Of a stretch of DNA of 64,000 nucleotides, positions 55,095-64,000 are shown one piece after another. Origin of the DNA: Legionella cherrii (GTDB lineage: Bacteria; Pseudomonadota; Gammaproteobacteria; Legionellales; Legionellaceae); NCBI RefSeq assembly GCF_900635815.1, contig NZ_LR134173.1:3642001-3706000 (forward strand). Reading direction: 5' to 3'. The notes under the pieces are model-generated. The model searched no databases. It saw only the letters and a list, made by a program, of their open reading frames with translations, and was not told where the DNA came from. Positions within the stretch are counted from its first letter, which is position 1. Every line of letters begins with the position of its first letter. A program made the translations under genes and the position numbers.

Positions 55095-55217
55095 TAATCA
55101 ACCTTAAAGTGAGGTAGCCTGGTAGCGTCAAAACCGCCAGGTCCTCATCACTCATTAAAATTTTTTTTTAAATTTCTTTATAGACTAAAATAAATAATAA
55201 ATAGATAAGGAAATCTG

Positions 55218-55931
55218 ATGCCTATTATATTATTTTGGGTGTGCTCTTTGTGCTCTTTTCATCTGCTTGCTCAATCAATTCTCATTGGCACATCAGACTA
55301 TGGTCCACCCTTTGAAATCGCCGTAAAAGATAAAGCTCATTTTTATGGCTTTGAAATTGATCTGATGAGGGAAATTTGCCAACGCGCCGAACTTGACTGT
55401 CATTTCAAAATTTTTAACTTCAATGATTTATTTAATGAAATGCAAAGTAACCAGATTGACTTGGCCGTAGGAACAATCGCGATAACCCCGGATCGACAAA
55501 AAGCTTTTCTTTTCAGTCTTCCCTATCTTATAGGCGGAGGCCAATATGCAACGAAAAGCTCAAGTCCAATTAAAACGATTAGAGATATTCAGGGAAAATC
55601 CGTCGGCATAGAAAGGGGAACCATTTTTAAAGCCTGGATTGCTTCACAATTTGGTGATGCAGTTCAAGTTAAGGAATATGATACTTTGGCAGACGTATTA
55701 CAAGCCCTTGATGACAATCATGTCGATGCCGTTTTGCTTGATAGTGGCGCAGTTGAATATTGGACTGCTAATAGCAGTGACCTTTTGAAATCAGTTGGCG
55801 AGCCCATGGGGGCCGGATATGGTATTATGGCGAATAAAAATAATGATGCGCTTATTGCCACTATTAACAAATATCTTCTTGAATTGGAAAATGATGGAAC
55901 TTATTTAAAAATATACCGGCGTTATTTTTAA
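55218..55931 (+). CDS. Periplasmic amino-acid binding protein (SBP_bac_3)
   Basis: The 237-residue product has a signal peptide (MPIILFWVCSLCSFHLLAQS) and the type 2 binding fold: IGTSDYGPPFEI, FYGFEIDLMREICQRAELDCHF, the domain-crossing VGTIAITPDRQKAFLFSLPY, SVGIERGTIFKAWI and MGAGYGIMANKNNDALI. This is the family of arginine/glutamine-type ABC transporter receptors. No permease or ATPase gene is nearby, so the partner must lie elsewhere. AAGGAAA precedes the ATG. Confidence 0.88.
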   Translation: MPIILFWVCSLCSFHLLAQSILIGTSDYGPPFEIAVKDKAHFYGFEIDLMREICQRAELDCHFKIFNFNDLFNEMQSNQIDLAVGTIAITPDRQKAFLFSLPYLIGGGQYATKSSSPIKTIRDIQGKSVGIERGTIFKAWIASQFGDAVQVKEYDTLADVLQALDDNHVDAVLLDSGAVEYWTANSSDLLKSVGEPMGAGYGIMANKNNDALIATINKYLLELENDGTYLKIYRRYF

Positions 55932-55970
55932 ACCATAAATATTCCGAAATCAATAAAACTCTAATTAAGG

Positions 55971-56426
55971 CTAATCATTTCGATGCATCTCACCCAGAAG
56001 TTGCTCAATATAACGCCTGCAAGTCAATGGGTTATGTAAAAAATTAATGATGCGACGCGTACCGCCAGTACCTGTAATAGATACCATGCCATAACTTAAA
56101 ATGCTTCCCAAGATTGATTGGCGGATGTCGATTGCTTCAATTTTGCTTAATGGGATATCGATTGTTTGCCTTACAATAACTCCAGTGCGAATAATCACTT
56201 GATTTCGCTTAATGGTAATGGAAGAAAAATAATAGGTCATCCATGTCATCCCAACCCATAATAAGGCTAAGGCAGCCAAACCATATCCAATCTTACGAAT
56301 GAAATCTACCTCTACATAATAAACAATTGCCAAAGCAGCACATAAACATAGGAATGGGTACAAAAATATTATCCAATGCATTCGGGTAAAAAAAATAACA
56401 TTATTATCGTATGGCTTCTCGAACAT
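55971..56426 (-). CDS. Membrane protein with bacterial PH domain
   Basis: The 151-residue product has two membrane segments (about 14-33 and 40-60, separated by VEVDFIRKIG) and then a YdbS/YdbT-type bacterial PH domain: ITIKRNQVIIRTGVIVRQTIDIPLSKIEAIDIRQSILG and YGMVSITGTGGTRRIINF. Such proteins are usually of unknown role in the inner membrane. It is divergent from dciA. Confidence 0.85.
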   Translation of the reverse strand: MFEKPYDNNVIFFTRMHWIIFLYPFLCLCAALAIVYYVEVDFIRKIGYGLAALALLWVGMTWMTYYFSSITIKRNQVIIRTGVIVRQTIDIPLSKIEAIDIRQSILGSILSYGMVSITGTGGTRRIINFLHNPLTCRRYIEQLLGEMHRND

Positions 56427-56554
56427 TGATTCACCTATAATACTAAATGGTCTACTAAAAAATTATAATATTGTATTTAACTCAAATTTGCTATTCTATA
56501 CTTTGCTCGAAGTATATACTAACGTTTAGTCCATATTTTTCATAAAAATAAAAA

Positions 56555-56977
56555 ATGCGTTCCATCAACCGTTGCCTTAACAAACAACTCGCCGACATAT
56601 GTCAACGCTCTGTTCAATTAGAAGAGCTTTCAGATAAAGTCAGGCAAATGCTTCCTGATTCCTTAGCAAATGCATGTCATGTTGGGAGTTTTAATAAAGG
56701 TTGTTTGCTATTAACAACTACTGATGCGGCCTGGGCATCCCAATTACGTTACGCTATTCCTGAATTGCGCGATAAATTACGCAAAGAGGGAGGCATGTAT
56801 CAACTTTCTTCGATTAAAATAGCTGTTATTGAATCAATCACTCAATATGAAAAGCCAACCCCCACTTCAAAGCATGTATTATCTGAAAAAGCGAAAGAAA
56901 TTATTATTAGTGAAAGCCAACAGTGTAATTATGAACCTTTGCAAAAAGCTTTATTGCATTTAGCTGATAGTGAATAA
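56555..56977 (+). CDS. dciA: DciA-like (DUF721) replicative helicase loader
   Basis: A 140-residue DUF721 protein. DciA is the ancestral loader of DnaB in bacteria lacking DnaC, and is known from several Legionella relatives. The KH-like core is visible: LANACHVGSFNKGCLLLTTTDAAWASQLRYAIPELRDKL, followed by IKIAVIESI and a flexible C-terminal tail. There is no strong ribosome site before the ATG. It lies a few kilobases from lpxC and the fts genes, a common neighbourhood for DUF721. Confidence 0.85.
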   Translation: MRSINRCLNKQLADICQRSVQLEELSDKVRQMLPDSLANACHVGSFNKGCLLLTTTDAAWASQLRYAIPELRDKLRKEGGMYQLSSIKIAVIESITQYEKPTPTSKHVLSEKAKEIIISESQQCNYEPLQKALLHLADSE

Positions 56978-56981
56978 TAAG

Positions 56982-57008
56982 CCTGGGTGCAGCAAGGCGA
57001 ACCCCAGG
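56982..57008 (+). repeat. CCTGGG hairpin after dciA
   Basis: CCTGGG (56982-56987) pairs with CCCAGG (57003-57008). It belongs to the AGCCTGGGT...ACCCAGG repeat family found after fba and purH. It may end dciA transcription, although the T-run is lacking. Confidence 0.5.
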
Positions 57009-57066
57009 GTTAATGAAAGTCAAAGTTTTCCCGGTCTCCGCTTCGTTGACCAAAGGCTCTAAAAAT

Positions 57067-57486
57067 CTATGGGTTTGTTTCTGTGAGCGCTGTTGCAAAA
57101 CGCCGGGCTACCCACTCTGAACCAAGGTATGCAAAGCAGTCGTTTAAATAATCAGTTAACTCCTCTTCTTCAATCATATGTTCTTGACCAGGAGGTTCTA
57201 CATCATGGTGAAAATAAGTTCCAAAATAGCGCAGAGAAAAATCAACATAGTCTCGTGTATGAAGAATAAATGCATGCCATACTTCATCAAGAATAAGTAA
57301 TGGGCCAAAAAGATAGGTCTTCTTGTCTTGTTTTGCTCTTTGCGCATTCAACCACATCCATGCGATTAAATCGGTAAATAAGACCTTACCTTCTTGCTCA
57401 GAAAACTCAGGATGATGATGGCAAAAATAATCTACTACTACCTGATTTTTATACTCAAGCAAATTCAATAAATCAACAAGGTTCAT
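57067..57486 (-). CDS. GRDP-like (glycine-rich-domain-protein-like) small protein
   Basis: A 139-residue soluble protein with the His/Trp/Tyr signature of the GRDP-like/DUF1399 family: LDEVWHAFILHTRDYVDF (D67, W70, H71, H76, T77, Y80) and FGTYFHHDVEPPG (H93, H94). The His-rich pattern hints at metal binding. Function in bacteria is unknown to me. Its ATG (57484-57486) shares ATGA with the stop of a tiny upstream gene ending Cys-Cys-Gly, so the two are translated together; no separate ribosome site exists for this gene. An alternative TTG three codons earlier would overlap further and looks unlikely. It is convergent with dciA. Confidence 0.78.
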   Translation of the reverse strand: MNLVDLLNLLEYKNQVVVDYFCHHHPEFSEQEGKVLFTDLIAWMWLNAQRAKQDKKTYLFGPLLILDEVWHAFILHTRDYVDFSLRYFGTYFHHDVEPPGQEHMIEEEELTDYLNDCFAYLGSEWVARRFATALTETNP

Positions 57487-57563
57487 CCACAACACGCTTT
57501 TTTAGTACTTGGTTTTTGTGTTACATAACGCACAATACGACAGATCATTTCTTCTTTAGTCAT
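57483..57563 (-). CDS. 26-residue peptide ending Cys-Cys-Gly, coupled to the GRDP-like gene
   Basis: A short frame on the minus strand encodes a peptide that begins MTKEEMICRIVRYVTQ and ends KPSTKKACCG. A strong GGAG (57570-57573) lies six bases before the ATG at 57563; a second ATG just upstream (57566) would add one Met. The TGA stop overlaps the ATG of the GRDP-like gene by four bases (ATGA), a classical coupling arrangement. The peptide has a charged helical N-terminal half, then Lys/Thr/Ser, then Cys-Cys-Gly. It looks like a small leader-plus-core peptide or a thiol metal ligand rather than a random frame. No known family is recognised. Confidence 0.65.
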   Translation of the reverse strand: MTKEEMICRIVRYVTQKPSTKKACCG

Positions 57564-57730
57564 CATTATCTCCACAATTAGTTACAAATAAAAACGGTGC
57601 AGACAGTCTAACCAATGTTCACAATGGAAGCAATTTAATTATTATTTTCTTGCTTGTTGCAAATTCTTAAGTTCAATTAAATCATCAGCTTAGACTCATC
57701 CTGAAAATTCAGGATGAGCGATATTAAGAT

Positions 57731-59767
57731 TTACCAAATCACACAACGATTTTTATTCACCATTGGACTATCATTGGGGATATGAAAAGCTTCCTCAAAT
57801 TGAGGCATATTAGCCAAGCTTCCATTTACTCTATATTTTGCGGGTGGATGAGGATCCGTAGTTACTTGATTACGTAGTTGTTGGGGACGAATATTCATGG
57901 CCCATACATGTGCTGTTGCGATAAAAAACTGTTGATCTGGTGTCAAACCATGAATCGTAGGTGCATTTTTATATTCTTTTGAATGCTTAAAAGCTCTATA
58001 GGCTAGTGTAATACCTCCTAAATCAGCAGTAGCCTCTCCTACAACCAGTTTTCCTTGTACATGCAAATTGTCATCCACAACATATTGTGAAAATTGATTT
58101 ACAATGCATTGGGTTGCTTTTTTGAATTTTTCTAAATCACTCGGAGTCCACCAATTTTTCAAATTACCATGCCCATCAAATTGTGCCCCTTGATCATCAA
58201 AACCATGGGTCATTTCATGTCCCATGACAAAACCAATTGCTCCATAATTTATTGCTGCAGGTGCTTTAGGATCAAAAAACGGCGACTGGAGAATTCCTGC
58301 CGGAATATTTAAATTATTCATTGAGGGGTCATAATATGCATTAATAGTTTGTGGCGTCATGACCCACTCTGTTCTATCTATAGGTTTACCAATTTTATTT
58401 AGATCACGCTGAGTTAAAAACTCATTGGCTTTAATCACATTCAATACATAGGGACCTCTGTTTACTTCCAATTTGGAATAGTCCCACCATTTGGAAGGAT
58501 AGCCAACACGCTCTTCCATCAGATCGAGTTTTTTCAATGCGGCTTTCCGAGTAGCGGGGGTCATCCAAGATAAGGTACTTATATCTTCACGTAAAACTTC
58601 GCGAATATTTTTGAGAATATCTAAAGCTTGTTTCTTGTCTTCTGGAGAAAAATACCGAGCCACATACATTTTACCTATAGCAAAACCTAATGCACTATTT
58701 TCTGTACTAACTACTCTTTTCCATCGAGGCAATATTTTCTCAGCACCTGTCAAAACAGCGACCATTTTAAAATTTTGATCGACAAAAGGTTTTGATAAGT
58801 AGGCAGCAAATGCATCGATTAAATGCCAACGAAGATAAATTTTCCAATCATCTAGAGAAATCGTTTTTAATTGGGTATTCATATCCTTAAAAAATTCTGG
58901 CATTGCTAGATTAATGCTTTTAATCTGAGCTTGTCCCATTGTTGAAAAATAGGCGGGCCATGAAAAATCGGGGGTTATTTTGCTGAGTTGTGCTCTATCC
59001 ATAATATGATAAATCGCATGGGGATCACGTTGATCTACTTGCGACATAGAAACCTTAGCCATTTGCGTTTCTAATTTCATCACTGTATTGGCTTCCATTG
59101 CTGCTTTATCAGGAGCATCACCTAATAATTCAAACATCTTGGCAATGTGGTTGACATAGGCTTCACGAATTAGTTTAAACTTAGCATCTTCTTTTAAATA
59201 ATAATCACGGTCAGGCAAACCTAGTCCACCTTGTGTAGCTGCACCAATCATCTTTTCACTGTTTTTAAAATCTTGCATGCTCCCAAAATTGAAAAATACA
59301 TCGACACCAATTTGATGCAAGTGCGCTATTTCATTTTGCAGATCGGTTAAACTGTTTAATTGGCTAATGCGATCGAACTCCGGCTGGAGAGGTTTAATAC
59401 CCAATTGATTAATACTCTGTTCATCCATCCCACTATAATAAAAATCACCCACTTTTTGTTCTATGCTGCCTGGTTTGGCTTTGGTATTTTCTGAGGCTTT
59501 GATTAACATTTGATGAATGATATTTTGGACTCTTTCACTAATGATGTTAAAGCTTCCCCAACTTGAATAGTCAGCTGGAATTGGATTGTTTTTTTGCCAG
59601 TTACCATTAGCATAAGAATAAAAATTCTTTGCTGGCGAAATATTAGTATCCAACCAATTGATGTGAACTGCGTCTTCAGCAGTAGTTTTTTGTGGTTCTG
59701 TACCTACAGGATATATTGATGAACTGCACAACAAAGCAAAAGTAAAAAGGCCCATATTAAGTTTCAT
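57731..59767 (-). CDS. M13 (neprilysin/PepO-like) zinc endopeptidase
   Basis: The 678-residue product has a signal peptide (MKLNMGLFTFALLCSSSIYPVG), an M13 N-terminal domain (NFYSYANGNWQKNNPIPADYSSWG onward) and the catalytic VMGHEMTHGFDDQG with the HExxH zinc site. The third ligand is in VVGEATADLGG, and NIRPQQLRNQVTTDPHPPAKYRVNG leads to a final CVIW. It should degrade peptides in the periplasm or outside. Length matches the family (about 670-700). The ATG at 59767 has AAGGAG nine bases upstream; an in-frame TTG seven codons earlier overlaps that site. Confidence 0.93.
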   Translation of the reverse strand: MKLNMGLFTFALLCSSSIYPVGTEPQKTTAEDAVHINWLDTNISPAKNFYSYANGNWQKNNPIPADYSSWGSFNIISERVQNIIHQMLIKASENTKAKPGSIEQKVGDFYYSGMDEQSINQLGIKPLQPEFDRISQLNSLTDLQNEIAHLHQIGVDVFFNFGSMQDFKNSEKMIGAATQGGLGLPDRDYYLKEDAKFKLIREAYVNHIAKMFELLGDAPDKAAMEANTVMKLETQMAKVSMSQVDQRDPHAIYHIMDRAQLSKITPDFSWPAYFSTMGQAQIKSINLAMPEFFKDMNTQLKTISLDDWKIYLRWHLIDAFAAYLSKPFVDQNFKMVAVLTGAEKILPRWKRVVSTENSALGFAIGKMYVARYFSPEDKKQALDILKNIREVLREDISTLSWMTPATRKAALKKLDLMEERVGYPSKWWDYSKLEVNRGPYVLNVIKANEFLTQRDLNKIGKPIDRTEWVMTPQTINAYYDPSMNNLNIPAGILQSPFFDPKAPAAINYGAIGFVMGHEMTHGFDDQGAQFDGHGNLKNWWTPSDLEKFKKATQCIVNQFSQYVVDDNLHVQGKLVVGEATADLGGITLAYRAFKHSKEYKNAPTIHGLTPDQQFFIATAHVWAMNIRPQQLRNQVTTDPHPPAKYRVNGSLANMPQFEEAFHIPNDSPMVNKNRCVIW

Positions 59768-60010
59768 GCCACAACGCTCCTTTGCCAATCTTTATGTTAA
59801 TTCATTAAGAATGAGAATAAAATGTAGCACAGATGGAGACAAAATCATAACTAGGAAAGGGAGTTGCGCGATATTATCATGAGTCTTAATGTGGCTTTGT
59901 TTTCTGCAAAAGCCAAGCGCCAGGTTAATGTTTACTCGAACGGTTGGATTTGAGGGCAGATGATGCCAAATATAACTTCTCTGTTAAGGGGCTAAGCCAT
60001 TACTGTTTCA

Positions 60011-60039
60011 CCTGGGTTTCGATTTGGTCTCCACCCAGG
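60011..60039. repeat. CCTGGGT hairpin downstream of lpxC
   Basis: CCTGGGT (60011-60017) pairs with ACCCAGG (60033-60039), another member of the repeat family seen at 24296, 36099 and 56982. It lies in the 280-base gap between lpxC and the M13 gene, which holds nothing else recognisable. Confidence 0.5.
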
Positions 60040-60047
60040 CTGCCTTG

Positions 60048-60962
60048 TTAGGCTTCGACAGGAAAAAATTCAGTATGCATTTTAGGAAGATATTCTTCCG
60101 TATCAAAATAAGTATATTCCCAGGCGTCTTGTCTTACCATTAATTCACGTAATAGTCTGTTATTTAATTCATGGCCTGATTTGTAGCCTTCAAACGCACC
60201 TATCAAACTTGAACCTAACAGGTACAAATCACCGATTGCATCCAATACCTTATGAGAAACAAATTCGGATTCAAAGCGAAGTCCATCATCATTGAGAACA
60301 CGATAGTCATCAACTACAATGGCATTATCTAAACTTCCGCCTTTAGCTAAATCGCATTCCCTTAATTTCTCATAATCGGAAAGGAATCCAAATGTACGTG
60401 CTCGGCATACCTCTTTCACATAAGAGGTTGTAGAAAAATCAAAACTTACTGTTTGTGGCTTATCATTAAAAGCCGGATGATCAAAATCAATAGTGAAGGA
60501 AATTTTATAGCCGTTATATGGATAAAATTGGACAAATTTCCCATTGTCTTCCACGCGAATAGGCTTAAGAATACGTATGTATTTTTTAGGTGCATTTTGT
60601 TCACGTATCCCTGCTGATTGAATCAGGAAAACAAAGGGAGCAGCACTACCATCCATAATAGGTAATTCAGGAGCATTGACATCAATATAAGCATTGTCAA
60701 TTCCCAAACCAGCTAAGGCGGAAAGTAAATGTTCCACAGTTGCAATTTTAACTGGTCCATGATGTAAGGTGGTACATAACATTGTATCACCAACATTCTC
60801 ATAAGATGCTAATATTTCCACTACAGGTGAAAGGTCTACGCGTCTAAAAACAATGCCTGTATTTACAGGAGCAGGTCTCAAGGTTAAAAGCACTTTTTCA
60901 CCGGAATGCAATCCTACCCCAGTTGCCTGGATCACCTTTTTAGGAGTTCTTTGATTTGTCAT
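60048..60962 (-). CDS. lpxC: UDP-3-O-acyl-N-acetylglucosamine deacetylase
   Basis: LpxC performs the first committed step of lipid A synthesis. The 304-residue product has VGLHSGEKV, the zinc His in [53 protein letters not shown] with the other His and Asp ligands, and [10 protein letters not shown] with the catalytic His. It follows ftsZ, as in E. coli (ftsQAZ-lpxC), 166 bases behind a hairpin terminator. Confidence 0.97.
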   Translation of the reverse strand: MTNQRTPKKVIQATGVGLHSGEKVLLTLRPAPVNTGIVFRRVDLSPVVEILASYENVGDTMLCTTLHHGPVKIATVEHLLSALAGLGIDNAYIDVNAPELPIMDGSAAPFVFLIQSAGIREQNAPKKYIRILKPIRVEDNGKFVQFYPYNGYKISFTIDFDHPAFNDKPQTVSFDFSTTSYVKEVCRARTFGFLSDYEKLRECDLAKGGSLDNAIVVDDYRVLNDDGLRFESEFVSHKVLDAIGDLYLLGSSLIGAFEGYKSGHELNNRLLRELMVRQDAWEYTYFDTEEYLPKMHTEFFPVEA

Positions 60963-61088
60963 TCAGTGCTCACCTTGTTCCTCATAATATCATTCTTTTT
61001 AATTGTTTTATTCTGCACGCAAAACTTCGTGATCCTATCAATATTTTAATATTTAGTCTAATTATTTTTGTATTATAGACTTTAAATT

Positions 61089-61118
61089 CCCTCCATCGGC
61101 ACTGCTCCAGATGAAGGG
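61089..61118 (-). terminator. Hairpin terminator after ftsZ
   Basis: On the minus strand CCCTTCATC (61118 down to 61110) pairs with GATGGAGGG (61097 down to 61089) with one G-U pair, followed by AATTTAAAG. It lies ten bases beyond the ftsZ stop. Confidence 0.55.
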
Positions 61119-61127
61119 TTAAATTAT

Positions 61128-62315
61128 TTATGCCTCTTCTTGCCGACGTAAAAACGCAGGAATATCCAGATAATCCACATCGGGAACACTGTCACCTTGT
61201 TGTTTTACCCCAGAAGACATACTTGATTGGGCCTTACGCACAACGGCTGGTCTATCTAGTTGCTGATAGTCCAAAGAACCATCACTACGTGTTGTTTCGA
61301 TTAAACGTGCACGATGAGATTGTTGTGGCTGCATTTGCTGATGACGCTGTCTTGCATCCCCCAAACCAGTCACAATCACGGTGACACGCATTTCATCGGT
61401 CATTTCAGGATCGATTACTGTTCCAACTACTACAGTGGCATCATCAGAAATAAACTCTTTGACTACATCGCCAACTTCCTCAAATTCACCGATTGACATA
61501 TCCAAGCCAGCAGTGATATTCACGAGGATTCCGCGAGCACCAGAAAAATTCACATCTTCTAGTAAAGGAGAAGCAATTGCGGCTTCAGCAGCTTGGCGTG
61601 CTCTTTGTTCACCTACAGCGCTTCCGGTACCCATCATAGCCATACCCATTTCTGACATCACCGTACGTACGTCAGCAAAATCCACATTGATCAACCCTGG
61701 GCGAGTAATTAAATCAGAAATACCTTTTACTGCGCCAAGTAAAACATTATTCGCCGCTTTAAATGCGTTGAGTAAACTAATGTTCTTACCTAAGACACTG
61801 AGTAATTTATTGTTAGGAATAGTGATTAATGAATCAACATGTTCCGCTAAGCGACGAATTCCTTCCTCAGCTGCCAATGCTCTTTGTTTGCCTTCAAATG
61901 AGAAGGGTTTAGTCACAACAGCTACAGTTAAGATACCTAATTCTTTGGCAATTTCCGCAAAAACCGGGGCAGCACCGGTTCCGGTTCCACCACCCATTCC
62001 TGCGGTAATGAATACCATATCTGCACCACTTAAAATTTCTCGAATATGATCTCTATCTTCTTCTGCTGCTTCGCGACCTATTTGTGGGTTTGCACCAGCA
62101 CCTAAACCTTTAGTCAGCTCATCACCTAATTGAATGTGTATTTTTGCATTTGAGCCTCTCAATGCTTGAGCATCGGTATTAGCACAAATAAACTCTACTC
62201 CATCAATATTTTCAGCAACCATATGTTCAACAGCATTACCACCACCGCCGCCAACACCAACGACCTTAATTACTGCATTATTACCATGCTGTTGGCCTTC
62301 CATTAATTCAAACAT
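61128..62315 (-). CDS. ftsZ: Cell division protein FtsZ
   Basis: FtsZ is the tubulin-like GTPase of the division ring. The 395-residue product has the tubulin signature [23 protein letters not shown] near the N-terminus, the synergy-loop region and a Gln-rich linker. The conserved C-terminal peptide [17 protein letters not shown] binds FtsA and ZipA. Length agrees with E. coli FtsZ (383). A 148-base gap separates it from ftsA, the usual location of ftsZ promoters. Confidence 0.98.
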   Translation of the reverse strand: MFELMEGQQHGNNAVIKVVGVGGGGGNAVEHMVAENIDGVEFICANTDAQALRGSNAKIHIQLGDELTKGLGAGANPQIGREAAEEDRDHIREILSGADMVFITAGMGGGTGTGAAPVFAEIAKELGILTVAVVTKPFSFEGKQRALAAEEGIRRLAEHVDSLITIPNNKLLSVLGKNISLLNAFKAANNVLLGAVKGISDLITRPGLINVDFADVRTVMSEMGMAMMGTGSAVGEQRARQAAEAAIASPLLEDVNFSGARGILVNITAGLDMSIGEFEEVGDVVKEFISDDATVVVGTVIDPEMTDEMRVTVIVTGLGDARQRHQQMQPQQSHRARLIETTRSDGSLDYQQLDRPAVVRKAQSSMSSGVKQQGDSVPDVDYLDIPAFLRRQEEA

Positions 62316-62463
62316 AACCCTGCTCCCCTCACATGTTTATTCTTTTGTAACTAATCACCTAGTTTTTAAATAGGGTGAATGGTTACTATTCTTTTACAAA
62401 AAACCGGCAGTATAACCTTAAATAATCAATTACCGGTTTTCGTTTTAAACGTTATTTGTAATC

Positions 62464-63702
62464 CTAAAAATTACCCTGGAACCATTCTTTCATACGTGCC
62501 CACAAACTTTGGGTGTTATCATTCATTTTTGGTACATTGTAGTTTGATTCATATTGTTGTTGATAACCTCGCAACAACAGACCTACACCTGTAGCAAATG
62601 AAGGATTTTCAGTGGCTTCAGCCAATCCAGATACATAATGAGCACACCCTTTTCTTACTGGCATCTCAAAACAAAGCTCTGCAAGTTCGATACCTCCTTT
62701 AACATTGGAAGCACCACCAGTTAAAACAATACCCGCAGCCATTCTGTCTTCAAAACCACTTCGTCGTAATTCATTACGTACTAAGGTAAATAGTTCTTCA
62801 TAGCGTGCCGCAACCACATCGGATAAAGCTTTAGCTGATATTTTTCTTCCAGGTCTGTCATTAACACTGGCAACTTCCAACATATGATCTGGATTAGCTA
62901 ACTCAGTTAATGCACATGCGTGATTCAATTTAATCGATTCAGCTGCTTTTGTAGGCGTACGCAGAGCCATAGCGATATCATTAGTCACTTGATCCCCTGC
63001 GATAGGAATGACGGCTGTATGTTGAATTGCTCCTTCGCAAAATACAGCAATATCCGTAGTACCACCACCAATATCAATCAGACAAACGCCCAAATCTTTT
63101 TCATCTTCAGTTAAAACTGCATGACTGGAAGCCAATTGTTCAAGAATAATATCATTCACCTCTAAACCACAACGACGCACACATTTCACAATATTTTGTG
63201 CAGCACTTACAGAGCCAGTAACAATATGCACACGAGATTCAAGACGTACTCCCGCCATACCTATAGGTTCGCGAATACTGCCTTGGTGATCGATAATAAA
63301 TTCCTGAGGCAAGACATGCAGAATTTTTTGATCCGCAGGTATCGCTACGGCTTTAGCTGCATCAATAACACGTTCGACGTCAGCTTGTGATACTTCTTTA
63401 TCACGTATAGCAACAATTCCGTGCGAATTTAGGCTGCGAATATGACTGCCAGCAATACCTGCATAAACAGTCCTCACCTCACATCCAGCCATAAGTTCCG
63501 CTTCTTGAACAGCGCGTTGGATGGAATTCACAGTAGCCTCTATATCAACCACAACCCCACGTTTTAGACCGCGCGAAGGATGACGACCTATGCCAATAAT
63601 TTCTATTGCGCCATCAGATGTCACTTCTCCAATTAATGCAATTATTTTTGAAGTTCCAATGTCCAATCCAGTGATAATATCTTTTTCTATTTTTTTTGCC
63701 AT
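62464..63702 (-). CDS. ftsA: Cell division protein FtsA
   Basis: FtsA is the actin-like anchor that links FtsZ to the membrane. The 412-residue product has the ATPase motifs ITGLDIGTSKIIALIGE, GVCLIDIGGGTTDIAVFCEG and GIVLTGGASNVKGGIELAEL, and a C-terminal amphipathic helix (LWARMKEWFQGNF) for membrane binding. The ATG at 63702 overlaps the ftsQ stop by one base (TAATG), with GGAACG as its ribosome site; an earlier in-frame ATG at 63726 lies inside ftsQ. Confidence 0.97.
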   Translation of the reverse strand: MAKKIEKDIITGLDIGTSKIIALIGEVTSDGAIEIIGIGRHPSRGLKRGVVVDIEATVNSIQRAVQEAELMAGCEVRTVYAGIAGSHIRSLNSHGIVAIRDKEVSQADVERVIDAAKAVAIPADQKILHVLPQEFIIDHQGSIREPIGMAGVRLESRVHIVTGSVSAAQNIVKCVRRCGLEVNDIILEQLASSHAVLTEDEKDLGVCLIDIGGGTTDIAVFCEGAIQHTAVIPIAGDQVTNDIAMALRTPTKAAESIKLNHACALTELANPDHMLEVASVNDRPGRKISAKALSDVVAARYEELFTLVRNELRRSGFEDRMAAGIVLTGGASNVKGGIELAELCFEMPVRKGCAHYVSGLAEATENPSFATGVGLLLRGYQQQYESNYNVPKMNDNTQSLWARMKEWFQGNF

Positions 63703-64000
63703 TATCGTTCCGTTTGTTGTTTCCACTGCACTGCCATACCACGTGGATAACGCAGATCCACGCTAGACAATTGCTCAATTTTTTCAGCAAACACTGCAGG
63801 GTATGCTTTACAAAAACGCAGCAATCGTTCCTCTAACTCTTTCTTTCCTAAATATATTTTTATATCATTGCTTAAAAGCAATACCCAGGATTGGTTTTCT
63901 CGTAAATGCAGTCCAGTAGCGTTTACCCCATACATTGATAATATCTTACTCAATTTTTCGTAAACTTGTAAGACTTCTGCTTGTTGAGATGGAGGTCCTT
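63702..64000 (-). CDS. ftsQ: Cell division protein FtsQ, C-terminal part (N-terminus beyond window)
   Basis: The frame enters from the right edge and gives the last 98 residues of FtsQ, including GPPSQQAEVLQVYEKLSK, HLRENQSWVLLLSNDIKIYLGKKELEERLLRF and SSVDLRYPRGMAVQWKQ, matching the FtsQ/POTRA tail. FtsQ is a single-pass divisome protein that bridges FtsB/FtsL. Its TAA shares its last base with the ftsA ATG. Confidence 0.92.
   Translation of the reverse strand, partial: GPPSQQAEVLQVYEKLSKILSMYGVNATGLHLRENQSWVLLLSNDIKIYLGKKELEERLLRFCKAYPAVFAEKIEQLSSVDLRYPRGMAVQWKQQTER

Noticed and set aside
61381..62049. 222-codon open frame on the plus strand
   Set aside because: Antisense to ftsZ; its low-complexity Ser/Ala/Pro content is that of a codon-shadow frame.

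Overview
The window reads as chromosomal DNA of a Legionella species (order Legionellales, Gammaproteobacteria). The base composition is AT-rich. It carries a secreted M4 zinc metalloprotease of the ProA/Msp type, an IcmC/DotE-family Dot/Icm secretion protein (DotV candidate), an ankyrin-repeat protein of effector type, and two intergenic sites matching the Legionella PmrA element (TTAAT repeated at 11-base period) ahead of Legionella-type genes of unknown function. As far as I recall, the order rpmG/rpmB, rpoN, hpf, ptsH, pssA, DUF3579, dotV, FNR-like, aldolase, proA matches the L. pneumophila chromosome; I could not check this.

Layout. 1-7.4 kb: an edge-truncated unknown gene with a PmrA-like site; gpmI-envC-ctpA (glycolysis, division-site murein hydrolysis, periplasmic protease); an unknown gene with a PmrA-like site; a shortened periplasmic binding protein. 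7.4-17.2 kb: exported adenosine deaminase, purA, hflKC, a D-threonine-aldolase-like enzyme, a LysE exporter, the ankyrin protein and trmB. 17.3-31 kb: rpmB-rpmG, rpoN-hpf-ptsH, pssA, DUF3579, dotV, an FNR-like reductase, class I aldolase, an integral membrane protein, an EEP nuclease-like protein, an alpha/beta hydrolase, proA and an MFS exporter. 31-36 kb: aroQ-accB-accC-prmA, then purH. 36-47 kb: SDR, unknown gene, PHA synthase, an Aas-like fusion with a degenerate acyltransferase domain, TVP38, pabC, small acidic protein, 5-FTHF cyclo-ligase, PII, ubiK, comM. 47-57 kb: GT87-like membrane protein, yqgE-ruvX-pyrB, a secretin-domain protein, a DUF47-Pit phosphate pair, a second adenosine deaminase, an amino-acid binding protein, a PH-domain protein and dciA. 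57-64 kb: a GRDP-like protein translationally coupled to a 26-residue peptide ending Cys-Cys-Gly, an M13 peptidase, lpxC, and the division cluster ftsQ-ftsA-ftsZ (minus strand, running off the right edge).

Most genes are housekeeping. The best candidate for an undescribed system is the tiny peptide gene overlapping the GRDP-like gene (57067-57566). Next are the two unknown genes behind PmrA-like sites, which look like Dot/Icm effector candidates, and several families of short intergenic repeats: a 115-base element in three copies, a 145-base MITE-like element, and paired 18-base hairpins. No tRNA, rRNA, CRISPR array, transposase or prophage gene was seen.
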